Assembly (NCBI RefSeq): GCF_017592475.1
Contig: NZ_JAGFNP010000015.1
Span: 1 to 64,000, forward strand
Direction of reading: 5' to 3'
DNA length: 64,000 bases
From: Glycomyces niveus
GTDB lineage: Bacteria; Actinomycetota; Actinomycetes; Mycobacteriales; Micromonosporaceae
Under the pieces are notes generated by a model that worked only from the letters and a program-made list of their open reading frames with translations, did no database searches and was not told the origin of the DNA. Made by a program: the position numbers and the translations under genes. Below, in pieces: positions 16,112 to 25,106 of the stretch; position 1 is the stretch's first letter, and every line of letters starts with the position of its first letter.

Positions 16112-17143
16112 TCAGGTCCCAATCTCGGGCTGCGGTCCGCTGAATTCGTCCAGGAGCGCCGGGACGGCGCGGGCCGGATCGGCCCGGTAGTCGTAGAAGT
16201 CGCGCGGGTCGAACGCGTCGCCCTGCTCGGTGACGATCCCCTCGTCCCACGTGCAGTCCACAGTGATGTTCCCGCGCTGCACGAGTTCGCCCGCGACCGT
16301 GTAGTACGGGTTGTGCGTGCCCTCGTAATAGCTGTGCTCGATCACCGCGCTGGTCGCGCCGCGGACGTAGTTGCCGTAGGCGGAGACGTCCTGCAGGTAG
16401 TTGTTGTACATGTGCAGGTTCGCGATGTTGTCGGCGCTGGGGTTTCGCTGGACGGTGTTCTTGAACCAGTTGTGGTGGACGGTGATCCGGGCGGTGACGT
16501 TCGGGGTCCAGCCGATGCCGAAGGTCTTGTTGTTGTCGAAGAACCGGTTCCAGGAGACGGTGAGGAACGTGGTGTCCTTGCGGCTGTCGAGGAGGCCGTC
16601 GTTCATGCGGGTGAGGGTGTTGTGGTCGATCCAGATGTGGTCGGCGGTGTCGAGCTGGATCGCGTCGTAGTCGTACTGCTTGTCGTCGGGGTCGTCCTCG
16701 GGCATGAGGGTGTCGCGGATGGTGAGGTTGCGGATGATCACGTTGTGGACGCCGGTGCCGAGGTAGAAGCCGCCGCCGACGATCTCGCCGCCGGTGCCGA
16801 CGCCGATGATGGTCTTGTCGGAGGCGACCTTGAGCTCGGTGCCCTTGGGGGTGATCTCGATGGCGTCGGCGACGCGGATGACGTAGGGCTCGGCGGCGGT
16901 GGCGTACCGGGCGAGCTCCTCCATCGTGTCGACGGTGACGGTGGCGCCGGCGGCGCCGCCGGTGGTGGGGCCGCGGCCGAGGCCGGGGAGTGAGGCGAAG
17001 CCGTCGGCGGTGTCGGACCAGCCGTGCGCGGGGCGCGAGGGCGGTTCGGCGCCGGCGCTCGTGCCGGCGGCGAGGCCGGCGAGGACGAGGGCGGTCGCGG
17101 CCGCGGCGGCGAGGGCTCGGCGGGGTGCGGGGGAGGGGTTCAT
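16112..17143 (-). CDS. secreted pectate lyase (PL1)
   Basis: This 343-aa extracellular enzyme cleaves pectate by beta-elimination on a calcium-dependent parallel beta-helix. A signal peptide covers about residues 1-32 (ends TSAGA). Family landmarks are the IIRNLTIRD strand, IQLDTADHIWIDHNTL with Ca-binding acids and the vWiDH motif, and KNTVQRNPSADN with the region of the catalytic Arg, then HMYNNYLQD. The ATG has AGGAG seven bases upstream. The gene is divergent from the sugar-import operon, and both have good promoters in the shared 200-bp gap, so joint control by the same sugar signal is plausible. Confidence 0.9.
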   Translation of the reverse strand: MNPSPAPRRALAAAAATALVLAGLAAGTSAGAEPPSRPAHGWSDTADGFASLPGLGRGPTTGGAAGATVTVDTMEELARYATAAEPYVIRVADAIEITPKGTELKVASDKTIIGVGTGGEIVGGGFYLGTGVHNVIIRNLTIRDTLMPEDDPDDKQYDYDAIQLDTADHIWIDHNTLTRMNDGLLDSRKDTTFLTVSWNRFFDNNKTFGIGWTPNVTARITVHHNWFKNTVQRNPSADNIANLHMYNNYLQDVSAYGNYVRGATSAVIEHSYYEGTHNPYYTVAGELVQRGNITVDCTWDEGIVTEQGDAFDPRDFYDYRADPARAVPALLDEFSGPQPEIGT

Positions 17144-17183
17144 GTGGACGCTCCTATCGGACGGGGCGGCGCCTGCTCGGCTC

Positions 17184-17213
17184 AGCCTAGGCACCGTCAT
17201 CGATTTCCGTCAA
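17184..17213 (-). promoter_or_regulatory. promoter of the pectate lyase gene
   Basis: On the minus strand TTGACG (17208-17213) and TAGGCT (17184-17189) are separated by 18 bp. This gives a leader of about 35 nt. Confidence 0.65.
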
Positions 17214-17250
17214 TGGGTTGCCGATACTTCCGATTAATTTTTTTCATGGC

Positions 17251-17280
17251 TTGACATAACTGGGGCCGCAGTCCTAACCT
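17251..17280 (+). promoter_or_regulatory. promoter of the sugar-import operon
   Basis: TTGACA (17251-17256) and TAACCT (17275-17280) are separated by 18 bp, with an AT-rich tract just upstream. No perfect operator palindrome was found around it, although the operon encodes a ROK regulator. Confidence 0.65.
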
Positions 17281-17343
17281 GATCGCACTCATCGAGTCCG
17301 ATCGATGCCCCCCACCCCTTGTCCACGTGAAGGGACCGCCAGC

Positions 17344-18681
17344 GTGACCAGCGAACGACCCCCCGGCTCCGGTTCGGAGCTCAACCGTCGCAACCTGATG
17401 AAGCTCTCCGGCCTCGGCCTGGCCGCCGTCCCGGGGCTCGCCGCCTGCGGGCGCGGCTTCGGCGGGGGCGGCGATGACGAGTCCGGCGACGGCGTCACCC
17501 TCAACATGGTCTGGTGGGGCGACGCCACCCGGGCCGAGAAGACCCAGGCCGCCCTCGACATCTTCATGGAGGCCAACCCGGACATCACGATCGAGGTCGA
17601 GTACCAGGACTCCGGGCCCTACCAGGACAAGCTCGCGACCCGGTTCGCCGCGAACGACGCGCCCGACCTCATGGCGATGCGTATGGACTCCCTGCGCGAG
17701 TACGCCGACCGCGGCGCGCTCCTCGACCTGAGCGGGTACGGGGACGACATCGATCTGAGCGGCCTCAGCGAGAACGCCGCCAATCTGGCCGAAGTGGACG
17801 GTGCGGTCTTCGGGGTACCGGCCGGGCTCAACGCGGTCGGGTTCGTCATCCGCAAGGACTTCGCCGAGCAGTACGGCGTGGCCGTCCCGGACGGGGACAC
17901 CTGGAGCTGGGACGACCTCGCGGCGTTCGCGCAGGCGGTCAGCGACGCCTCCGGCAAGGAGGTGTACGGCACCGGCTTCGACGTGCAGACCCTGCAGAAC
18001 CTCGTCGTGTGGGTGCGCCAGCAGGGCGAGGACCTGTTCACCGAGGACGGCAGGCTCGGCGTCTCGGCGGCCACCATGGAGGCCTGGTTCGACCTCGTCG
18101 GCGGCATGCGGGAGACCGGCGCGTACCCGCCCGCGGGGTTCTTCGAGGAGATCGGCGGCTCCGCCGACCAGTCCTACATCGCCCAGGGCAAGCTCGCGTC
18201 CCAGATCATCCCCACGAACAACTTCCTCGGCTACAACGAGGCGTGCAGCGGGAACCTCGCGCTGCTGCGCATCCCGGGCGAGACGCAGGCCGTGCGGCGC
18301 GGGCAATCGGTTGACTGCCCGCACCTGTGGTCGGTCGCGGCCACTTCGAAGCACCCGAAGGAGGCCGTGCGGCTCCTCGACTTCCTCACCAACGACCCCG
18401 AGGCGTCCCTCGCGACCGGCACCACCCGCGGCGTGCCCGCGAGCGCGGCGGTGGCCGAGGAGATCAAGGACTCCCTCGAGCCGGACGACCTCACCGCCAC
18501 CGAATACCTCATGGGCCTGCAGGCCGAGGACCTGCCGCGCTCCTACACGTACCCGCCTGGCGGCAGCGCCATCGCCGACTTCCTCGACGTGATCGCCGTC
18601 GAGGTCGAGTTCGGCCGCCAGACGCCCGCCGACGGGGCCGCCCAGTTCATCGCCGACGCCACGGCGGCGATCGAAGGGTGA
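17344..18681 (+). CDS. sugar ABC transporter substrate-binding lipoprotein
   Basis: This 445-aa family 1 extracellular solute-binding protein starts with a twin-Arg-like segment (NRRNLMKLSG) and a lipobox, GLAAC, at about residue 37. It is therefore exported and anchored by lipid. The ligand-binding fold shows VVWWG-like LNMVWWGDA, DLMAMRMDSL and GVPAGLNAVGF. It should capture an oligosaccharide and hand it to the two permeases downstream. GTG start has GAAGGGA upstream. It is the first gene of a seven-gene operon. The GH43 enzyme in the operon suggests xylo- or arabino-oligosaccharides. Confidence 0.9.
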   Translation: MTSERPPGSGSELNRRNLMKLSGLGLAAVPGLAACGRGFGGGGDDESGDGVTLNMVWWGDATRAEKTQAALDIFMEANPDITIEVEYQDSGPYQDKLATRFAANDAPDLMAMRMDSLREYADRGALLDLSGYGDDIDLSGLSENAANLAEVDGAVFGVPAGLNAVGFVIRKDFAEQYGVAVPDGDTWSWDDLAAFAQAVSDASGKEVYGTGFDVQTLQNLVVWVRQQGEDLFTEDGRLGVSAATMEAWFDLVGGMRETGAYPPAGFFEEIGGSADQSYIAQGKLASQIIPTNNFLGYNEACSGNLALLRIPGETQAVRRGQSVDCPHLWSVAATSKHPKEAVRLLDFLTNDPEASLATGTTRGVPASAAVAEEIKDSLEPDDLTATEYLMGLQAEDLPRSYTYPPGGSAIADFLDVIAVEVEFGRQTPADGAAQFIADATAAIEG

Positions 18682-19628
18682 CCGCGTCCACCGAAACCGC
18701 CGTCATGCCGGGGGCGGACGCCCCTCCCGCGCCGCCGCCCGTGCGGGGCGGGAGGGCGCGGATGCGCAAGGACCGCGCCGGGTACCTGTTCCTGCTGCCG
18801 TGGTTCATCGGGATGCTCTTCACGATCGTCCCGTTCTTCGCCTCGCTCTACCTCGCGTTCACCGACTACAACCTGCTGAACGCTCCCGTGTGGATCGGGT
18901 TCGAGAACTTCGCGGACATGTTCCGCGACCCGGTGCTGCTCAAGTCGCTGCAGGTCACGTTCGTGTACACGTTCGTGTCGGTGCCGCTCTCGCTGGCGGC
19001 GGCGCTCGGTGTGGCGATGCTCCTCAACCGCGGCATCCGGGGCCTGCCCTGGTACCGGGCCGTGTTCTACCTGCCGTCGCTGCTCGGCGCGAGCGTGGCC
19101 GTGGTCCTGCTGTGGCGGTACGTGTTCGGGTTCGACGGGATCGTGAACGCGTTCCTCGGCTGGTTCGGGATCGAGGCGATCTCGTGGACCTCCGACCCCG
19201 ACTACGCCCTCACGACCCTGATCATCCTGCACATCTGGACGTTCGGCTCGCCCATGGTGATCTTCCTGGCCGGGCTGCGGCAGATCCCCGTCATGTACTA
19301 CGAGGCCGCCGCCGTCGACGGCGCCTCGAAATGGCGGCGGTTCCGCTCGATCACCCTGCCGCTGCTGAGCCCCATCATCTTCTTCAACCTCATCCAGTCG
19401 CTCATCGCCTCGTTCCAGACGTTCACGCAGGGCTTCGTCATGAACAACGGCGGCGGTGGCCCGGCGAACTCCACATTGTTCTACAACCTGTACCTGTACC
19501 AGCAGGGCTTCAACCAGTTCAACATGGGCTACGCCTCCGCCATGGCCTGGACCCTGCTGGTCATCATCGCCGTGTTCACCGCGATCACCTTCTTCACCGC
19601 CAAGTACTGGGTCAACTACGACAGCTGA
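18678..19628 (+). CDS. sugar ABC permease (MalF-like)
   Basis: This 316-aa inner-membrane permease has six helices and the cytoplasmic EAA loop (YYEAAAVDGASKWRRFRSIT) that docks the ATPase. The start GTG overlaps the binding-protein stop by four bases. No ATPase gene is in the operon, so a shared MsiK-like ATPase encoded elsewhere is probably used, as known for many actinobacterial sugar importers. Confidence 0.9.
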   Translation: MTASTETAVMPGADAPPAPPPVRGGRARMRKDRAGYLFLLPWFIGMLFTIVPFFASLYLAFTDYNLLNAPVWIGFENFADMFRDPVLLKSLQVTFVYTFVSVPLSLAAALGVAMLLNRGIRGLPWYRAVFYLPSLLGASVAVVLLWRYVFGFDGIVNAFLGWFGIEAISWTSDPDYALTTLIILHIWTFGSPMVIFLAGLRQIPVMYYEAAAVDGASKWRRFRSITLPLLSPIIFFNLIQSLIASFQTFTQGFVMNNGGGGPANSTLFYNLYLYQQGFNQFNMGYASAMAWTLLVIIAVFTAITFFTAKYWVNYDS

Positions 19629-19638
19629 GGTCCCGTCC

Positions 19639-20541
19639 ATGTCAACGACCTTGTCAACCCCGCGGGCCGCCAAGCCCAATGAGGACGCCGACGCCCTCAT
19701 CGAACGCTTCGGCAGCACCCGCAAGAGCCGCTTCACCCGGCACGTGATCCTCTGCGCCATCGGCCTGGTCATGATGTACCCGCTGCTGTGGCTCGTCTCC
19801 AGCTCGCTCAAACCCAACGGGCTCATCTTCTCCGACCTGTCCCTGTGGCCGGCCGAATGGCACCCGTCCAACTACGCCGACGGCTGGACCGCCCTCGAAT
19901 ACGACTTCGGGATCTACTTCTCCAACTCGATCGTCATCGTCGTCCTCAGCATCGTCGGGAACCTGTTCTCCTGCTCGCTCGCGGCGTACGGGTTCGCGCG
20001 GCTCAACTTCACCGGCCGCAAGCTCTTCTTCGCGCTCATGCTCGGCACCATGATGCTCCCCGGGCACGTGCTGCTCATCCCGCAGTACATCCTGTTCGCG
20101 AAACTCGGCTGGCTCAACACCTACTACCCGCTGCTCGTGCCGAACTTCCTGGCCACCAACGCGTTCTACATCTTCCTCATGGTCCAGTTCATGCGGTCGC
20201 TCCCGCAGGAGCTCGACGACGCCGCCCGCATCGACGGCTGCGGGCCCTTCCGCACCTTCTGGAGCATCATCCTGCCGCTGTGCCGCCCCGCGTTCGCCAC
20301 CACCGCGATCTTCACGTTCATCTCCGTGTGGAACGAGTTCTTCGGGCCGCTGCTGTACCTCACCGACCCCGAGCTGTACACGGTGCCGCTCGCGCTCCGC
20401 CAGTTCATCGACTCCGAAGGGCAGTCGCAGTGGGGCCAGATGTTCGCCATGTCGGTGCTCTCGCTCGCCCCCATCATCGGCTTCTTCATCGCCGGACAGA
20501 AATACCTGGTCAAAGGCATCGCCACCACCGGACTCAAATAA
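19639..20541 (+). CDS. sugar ABC permease (MalG-like)
   Basis: This 300-aa second permease of the importer has six membrane helices and the EAA-type loop ELDDAARIDGCGPFRTFWSI near residue 200. The C-terminal GIATTGLK is typical of MalG relatives. It lies 10 bp after the first permease with GAGG upstream of the ATG. Confidence 0.9.
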   Translation: MSTTLSTPRAAKPNEDADALIERFGSTRKSRFTRHVILCAIGLVMMYPLLWLVSSSLKPNGLIFSDLSLWPAEWHPSNYADGWTALEYDFGIYFSNSIVIVVLSIVGNLFSCSLAAYGFARLNFTGRKLFFALMLGTMMLPGHVLLIPQYILFAKLGWLNTYYPLLVPNFLATNAFYIFLMVQFMRSLPQELDDAARIDGCGPFRTFWSIILPLCRPAFATTAIFTFISVWNEFFGPLLYLTDPELYTVPLALRQFIDSEGQSQWGQMFAMSVLSLAPIIGFFIAGQKYLVKGIATTGLK

Positions 20542-20555
20542 GAGAGGCATCTGCC

Positions 20556-22106
20556 GTGACACTGGCGTGGACCGCCGACAACGGCGACGGGACCTACCGC
20601 AACCCCGTCCTGCACGCGGACTGGTCCGACCCGGACGCGATCCGCGTCGGCGACGACTTCTACATGACCGCCTCGAGCTTCAACCGGGTCCCCGGCCTCC
20701 CGATCCTCCACTCCCGCGACCTCGTGAACTGGACGATCATCGGCCACGCCCTCACCCGGCTCCAGCCCGAAGCGGACTTCAGCACCCCGCAGCGCGGCTG
20801 CGGCGTCTGGGCACCCGCCCTCCGCCACCACGCCGGCCGCTTCTGGATCGTCTACCCCGACCCCGACCGCGGCCTCTACGTCACCACGACCGACGACCCG
20901 GCGGGGGAGTGGAGCGAGCCCCGGCTCCTCAAGGGCGGCAGAGGACTCATCGATCCCTGTCCACTATGGGCCGACGACGGCTCGGCGTACCTCGTGCACG
21001 GATGGGCGAAGAGCCGCGCCGGCGTGAACAACCGCCTCACCGTCCACCGCATGAACCACGACGCCACCGCCCTCCTCGACAGTCCTTCCGGAAACGACGG
21101 CGGCACCGTCGTCATCGACGGCGACGACCTCCCCGGCTACCGCACCCTCGAAGGCCCCAAGTTCTACCAGCGCGACGGCTGGTACTGGATCTTCGCCCCC
21201 GCCGGCGGCGTCACCGACGGCTGGCAGTCCGCCTTCCGCTCCCGCGACCCCTTCGGCCCCTACGAAGGCCGCATCGTCCTCCAGCAAGGCGACACCGACG
21301 TCAACGGCCCCCACCAAGGCGCCTGGGTCGACGCCCCCGACGGCACCCATTGGTTCCTCCACTTCCAGGACAAAGGCCCCTTCGGCCGGATCGTCCACCT
21401 CCAGCCCCTGCACTGGCGCGACGACGGCTGGCCCGAACTCGGCGACCGAGGCCAACCCGTAGCCGCCCACACCAAACCGGTTCAAGGCCGGCCCCCGACC
21501 GCACCCGCCACATCGGACGACTTCGCGAACGGCCCAGGCCCCCAATGGACATGGCAGGCCAACCCCCGACCCGACTGGATCCGCCCCGGCCCCGGCCTCC
21601 GCCTCGCCTGCGTCCCCACCCCCATCACCGACCTGCGCCGACTCCCCAACGTCCTCGGCCAGCGCCTCCCCGGCGGCCACTGCCGCGCCACCACCACCCT
21701 CCGCCTCGCCGACACCCCGCCCGGTGCGCGCGCAGGCCTCACCGTCCTCGGCGACACCTACGCCTGGATCGGCCTCACCCGCACCGACAGCGACGCCACC
21801 CTCGCCCTCCACACCACCGCAACCGAAGCACCCGAACACATCAGCGGCCCCACCCAGTCGATTGCCCTCGACGAACACGGCACCACCGAGACCGTCACCC
21901 TCGCCGTCGACATCGACCCCGCCGGCACCTGCCGATACCACGCCGCCCGCCCCGGCCAAGCCCTCCAGCCTGTCGGCGAACCCTTCAGCGCCACCCCCGG
22001 GCGCTGGATCGGCGCCACCCTCGGCCTCTTCGCCACCGGCGAAAGCGGCCACGGCACCGCCCACTTCGGACCCGTCGACATCAGCTCCCCGCACACCCAT
22101 GCATGA
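20556..22106 (+). CDS. GH43 glycosidase (xylosidase/arabinosidase type)
   Basis: This 516-aa enzyme has no signal peptide, so it acts on imported oligosaccharides in the cytoplasm. The N-terminal five-bladed propeller (about residues 12-310) has the base Asp25 in WSDPDAI and the acid Glu in TLEGPKFYQRDGWYW. The C-terminal 190 residues form a beta-sandwich common in two-domain GH43 enzymes. Likely activity is beta-xylosidase or alpha-L-arabinofuranosidase; the exact linkage is not predictable. GTG start follows AGAGAGG. Codon use is strongly C-ending. Confidence 0.9.
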   Translation: MTLAWTADNGDGTYRNPVLHADWSDPDAIRVGDDFYMTASSFNRVPGLPILHSRDLVNWTIIGHALTRLQPEADFSTPQRGCGVWAPALRHHAGRFWIVYPDPDRGLYVTTTDDPAGEWSEPRLLKGGRGLIDPCPLWADDGSAYLVHGWAKSRAGVNNRLTVHRMNHDATALLDSPSGNDGGTVVIDGDDLPGYRTLEGPKFYQRDGWYWIFAPAGGVTDGWQSAFRSRDPFGPYEGRIVLQQGDTDVNGPHQGAWVDAPDGTHWFLHFQDKGPFGRIVHLQPLHWRDDGWPELGDRGQPVAAHTKPVQGRPPTAPATSDDFANGPGPQWTWQANPRPDWIRPGPGLRLACVPTPITDLRRLPNVLGQRLPGGHCRATTTLRLADTPPGARAGLTVLGDTYAWIGLTRTDSDATLALHTTATEAPEHISGPTQSIALDEHGTTETVTLAVDIDPAGTCRYHAARPGQALQPVGEPFSATPGRWIGATLGLFATGESGHGTAHFGPVDISSPHTHA

Positions 22107-22959
22107 CCGACCCGCACCCCTCATCCTCACCGGCCGCACCGTCGCCGAATACCACTGGCGCCCCCACCTCCCCGCCGCCCTCTCCCCCCGCCCCTACCTC
22201 CATCCCGTCCGCACCCTGGGCGGCACCACCGTCACCGAAGCCACACCCCCCGACCACCCCCACCACCTCGGCGCCAGCCTCGCCATACCCGACGCCGGCG
22301 GCACCAACTTCTGGGGCGGCCGCACCTACGTCCGCGGCAAAGGCCCGCAACCACTCCCCAACCACGGCACCCAAACCCACCACCGCTGGCACACCCGCAC
22401 CCACACCCGCCTCGAACACGAACTCCACTGGACCGCCCCCGACGGCACCCTCCTCCTCCACGAACACCGCCGCATCACCGCCCACCCCATCGACCAACAC
22501 GCCTGGGCCCTCGACTTCCACTACACCCTCCGCAACACCACCGACCGGCCACTCACCATCTCCAGCCCCGGCGCCAAAGGCCGCACCGGCGCCGGCTACG
22601 GCGGCTTCTTCTGGCGCGCCCCCACCACACCCGCCACCGTCCACGGTCCCCACGCCACCGGCACCACCCGGCTCCACGGCGCCACCGCCCCCTGGCTCGC
22701 CCTCACCACCAGCGGCGACACCCCCTGGACCCTCATCCTCACCGACACCGCCGCCCACCGGGACCCCTGGTTCGTCCGCGCGCGCGACTACAACGGCGCC
22801 GGCCCCGCCCTCGCCTGGACAACACCCCTCACCGCCGCCCCAGGACACGGCCCCCAGCGACGTATCATCGCCGTAATCGCCGACGGCGCCCTCACCACCC
22901 GAGCCATCCAAGGCCTGGCCGACACCGTCGCGACCAGCCCCGCACCCCGCGAGGCCTAA
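22099..22959 (+). CDS. DUF6807 (PmoA-like) protein, copy 1
   Basis: This 286-aa protein belongs to the DUF6807 family, earlier named PmoA. It is a beta-rich protein often found beside sugar oxidoreductases and glycosidases, and its activity is unknown to me. Landmarks are YLHPVRTLGGTTVTE, DHPHHLG, NFWGGRTYV and GYGGFFWRAP; the conserved His cluster hints at metal or sugar binding. The start overlaps the GH43 stop by eight bases. It is a tandem paralogue of the next gene and probably acts on the sugar imported by this operon. Confidence 0.8.
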   Translation: MHDRPAPLILTGRTVAEYHWRPHLPAALSPRPYLHPVRTLGGTTVTEATPPDHPHHLGASLAIPDAGGTNFWGGRTYVRGKGPQPLPNHGTQTHHRWHTRTHTRLEHELHWTAPDGTLLLHEHRRITAHPIDQHAWALDFHYTLRNTTDRPLTISSPGAKGRTGAGYGGFFWRAPTTPATVHGPHATGTTRLHGATAPWLALTTSGDTPWTLILTDTAAHRDPWFVRARDYNGAGPALAWTTPLTAAPGHGPQRRIIAVIADGALTTRAIQGLADTVATSPAPREA

Positions 22960-22974
22960 GTGATTGGAGCCGCC

Positions 22975-23865
22975 ATGGAGCACTCCGGCACCCTCCCCGC
23001 CCTCGACGCCGACCAACCCCTCAGCCTCCGCGTCGACGGCCACGAAGTCGCCCACTACGTCTGGCACTCCGACCTGCCCGCCTCCACCGCGCCCCGTCCC
23101 TACCTCCACCCCGTCCGCACCCACGCCGGCACCACCGTCACCGACGTCCGCCCCCACTCCCACACCCACCAACTCGGCATCTCGATCGCCGCCCCCGACA
23201 TCGGCGGCCGCAACTTCTGGGGCGGCCGCACCTTCGTCGCCGGACACGGCCCCGCCTGGCTCGACGACCACGGCGCCCAACACCACCGCCGCTGGCTGCA
23301 CCACACCGAATCCGAACTCGCCCACACCCTCGACTGGGTCGACCGCGACGGCGCCGCCCTCCTCAGCGAACAACGCACCGTCACCTGCCGCCCCCTCACC
23401 CCCGACGCCTGGACCCTCGCCGTCCAGACCCGCCTCGCCAACGCCACCGACCGGCCCCTCACCATCCGCAGCCCCGCCGCCCTCGGCCGCGTCGGCGCCG
23501 GATACGGCGGCTTCTTCTGGCGCGGACCCGCCATCACCGGCCCCGTCCACGTCCAAAGCCCCGCCGGCACCGGCGTCCGCGCCGTCCACGGCACCACCGC
23601 CCCCTGGCTCACGGTCTCCGGCACCAGCGGCGACGCCCCCTGGACCATGCTGTTCGCCCCCGCCGACACCACCACCGCCCACGACCGCTGGTTCGTGCGC
23701 GCCCGCGACTACCTCGGCGTCGGCTCATCGCTCACATGGGACCGTCCACTGGTACTCGCACCCGGCGAGCACCTCCAACGGCATATCCTCGCAGTCGTGG
23801 CAGACGGCATCCTCACCCAAGACGCGGCCGCCGCGCTCGCCGACGCAGCGCGGCCCCCGGCATGA
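22975..23865 (+). CDS. DUF6807 (PmoA-like) protein, copy 2
   Basis: This 296-aa paralogue of the preceding gene shares the same motifs in the same order (YLHPVRTHAGTTVTD, NFWGGRTFV, GYGGFFWRGP, DRWFVRARDYLG). The two differ most in the middle helical-linker region, so they are old duplicates kept together, perhaps as subunits or for two anomers or sugars. I chose the ATG because GGAG lies five bases upstream; a GTG five codons earlier is possible. The stop overlaps the ROK gene start (ATGA). Confidence 0.8.
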   Translation: MEHSGTLPALDADQPLSLRVDGHEVAHYVWHSDLPASTAPRPYLHPVRTHAGTTVTDVRPHSHTHQLGISIAAPDIGGRNFWGGRTFVAGHGPAWLDDHGAQHHRRWLHHTESELAHTLDWVDRDGAALLSEQRTVTCRPLTPDAWTLAVQTRLANATDRPLTIRSPAALGRVGAGYGGFFWRGPAITGPVHVQSPAGTGVRAVHGTTAPWLTVSGTSGDAPWTMLFAPADTTTAHDRWFVRARDYLGVGSSLTWDRPLVLAPGEHLQRHILAVVADGILTQDAAAALADAARPPA

Positions 23866-25055
23866 ACGCCGCCCGCTCCAACGACCCCGCCCGCCAGGAA
23901 CGCCTGCGCGCGCTCAACCTCGAACTCGTCTTCCGGCACGTCCTCGCCGCCGAGAACCCCGTCTCCCGCACCGAACTCGCCGCCGCCACCGGCCTCACCC
24001 GGCCCACCATCACCCGCATCGTCGACGAACTCATCGCCGGACGACTCGTCACCGAAACCGGCGCCACCCCCGACGGCCGCGCCGGACGCCCCCGCATGGG
24101 ACTCACCGTCTCCCGCACCGGCCCCGCCGGCATCGGCCTCGACATCCGCACCGACGGCCTCGCCGCCTGCGTCGTCGACCTCACCGGCACCGTCCGCCAC
24201 CTCGCCTTCGCCCCCTTCGCCGACACCGACGCCGACACCGTCCTCGAACACCTGGGCCGCATGGCCATCGACGCCGCCCGCACCGCCGCCGCCGACGGCC
24301 TCACCGTCGTCACCGCCACCCTCGCCGTCCCCGGCCCCACCGACGCCGGGCTCGTCCGCACCGCCCCCTCCCTCGGCTGGCACGACGTCGACGCCGGCGC
24401 CATCCTCGCCGACCACCTCCGCCCCCTCGACATCCACACCACAGTAGACAATGAAGCGAACCTCGCCGCCCGCGGCGAACTCCACCGCGCCACCCCCGAC
24501 CACTTCCTCTACATCTCAGGCGGACTCGACATCGGCGCCGGCATCATCCTCGACCGCCGCCTCATGCGCGGCTCCCACGGCTGGGGCGGCGAACTCGGAC
24601 ATCTCACCGTCGACCCCGACGGCAAACCCTGCCGCTGCGGCTCCCGCGGCTGCCTCCAGACCTACGCCAGCCTCGCCGCCATCCTCGACGGCGCCACCCT
24701 CCCCACCGGCCTCACCCTCGACACCGCCCTCCTCACCTGGGCCGACGCCGGCCGCCCCGAAACCCTCGCCGCCCTCGACACCGCCGCCACCGCCCTCGGC
24801 ATCGCCACCGCCAACGTCCTCAACCTCCTCGACATCGACACCGTCCTCCTCGGCGGCAGCTACGCCCTCCTCTCCTCCTGGCTCATCGCCGGCGTCGAAA
24901 CCGAAATCAACCAGCGCGTCCTCTCCGCCCGCTGGGCCCCCGTCACCGTCCGCCCCGCCACCCTCGGCCCCGACGCCGCCGCCATCGGCGCCGCCATGGC
25001 CGTCATCGACCGCATCCGCCGCGACCCGACCGCATGGCTCGCCACCGGACGGTGA
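23862..25055 (+). CDS. ROK-family transcriptional regulator
   Basis: This 397-aa protein has an N-terminal winged helix-turn-helix (VSRTELAAATGLTRPTITRI, about residues 32-52) and a ROK sugar-kinase-like domain with VDNEANLAARGE, the zinc site C-x-C-G-x-x-G-C and GELGHLTVDP. Such NagC/Mlc/XylR-type proteins repress sugar genes until a sugar ligand binds. It is the last gene of the import operon, so autoregulation of the promoter at 17.25 kb is the simplest model. Confidence 0.9.
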   Translation: MNAARSNDPARQERLRALNLELVFRHVLAAENPVSRTELAAATGLTRPTITRIVDELIAGRLVTETGATPDGRAGRPRMGLTVSRTGPAGIGLDIRTDGLAACVVDLTGTVRHLAFAPFADTDADTVLEHLGRMAIDAARTAAADGLTVVTATLAVPGPTDAGLVRTAPSLGWHDVDAGAILADHLRPLDIHTTVDNEANLAARGELHRATPDHFLYISGGLDIGAGIILDRRLMRGSHGWGGELGHLTVDPDGKPCRCGSRGCLQTYASLAAILDGATLPTGLTLDTALLTWADAGRPETLAALDTAATALGIATANVLNLLDIDTVLLGGSYALLSSWLIAGVETEINQRVLSARWAPVTVRPATLGPDAAAIGAAMAVIDRIRRDPTAWLATGR

Positions 25056-25106
25056 CAGCGCCGCCCCCGGCAAGGCAGGATGACCGTTGAGCAAAGGAGA
25101 CGTGCA

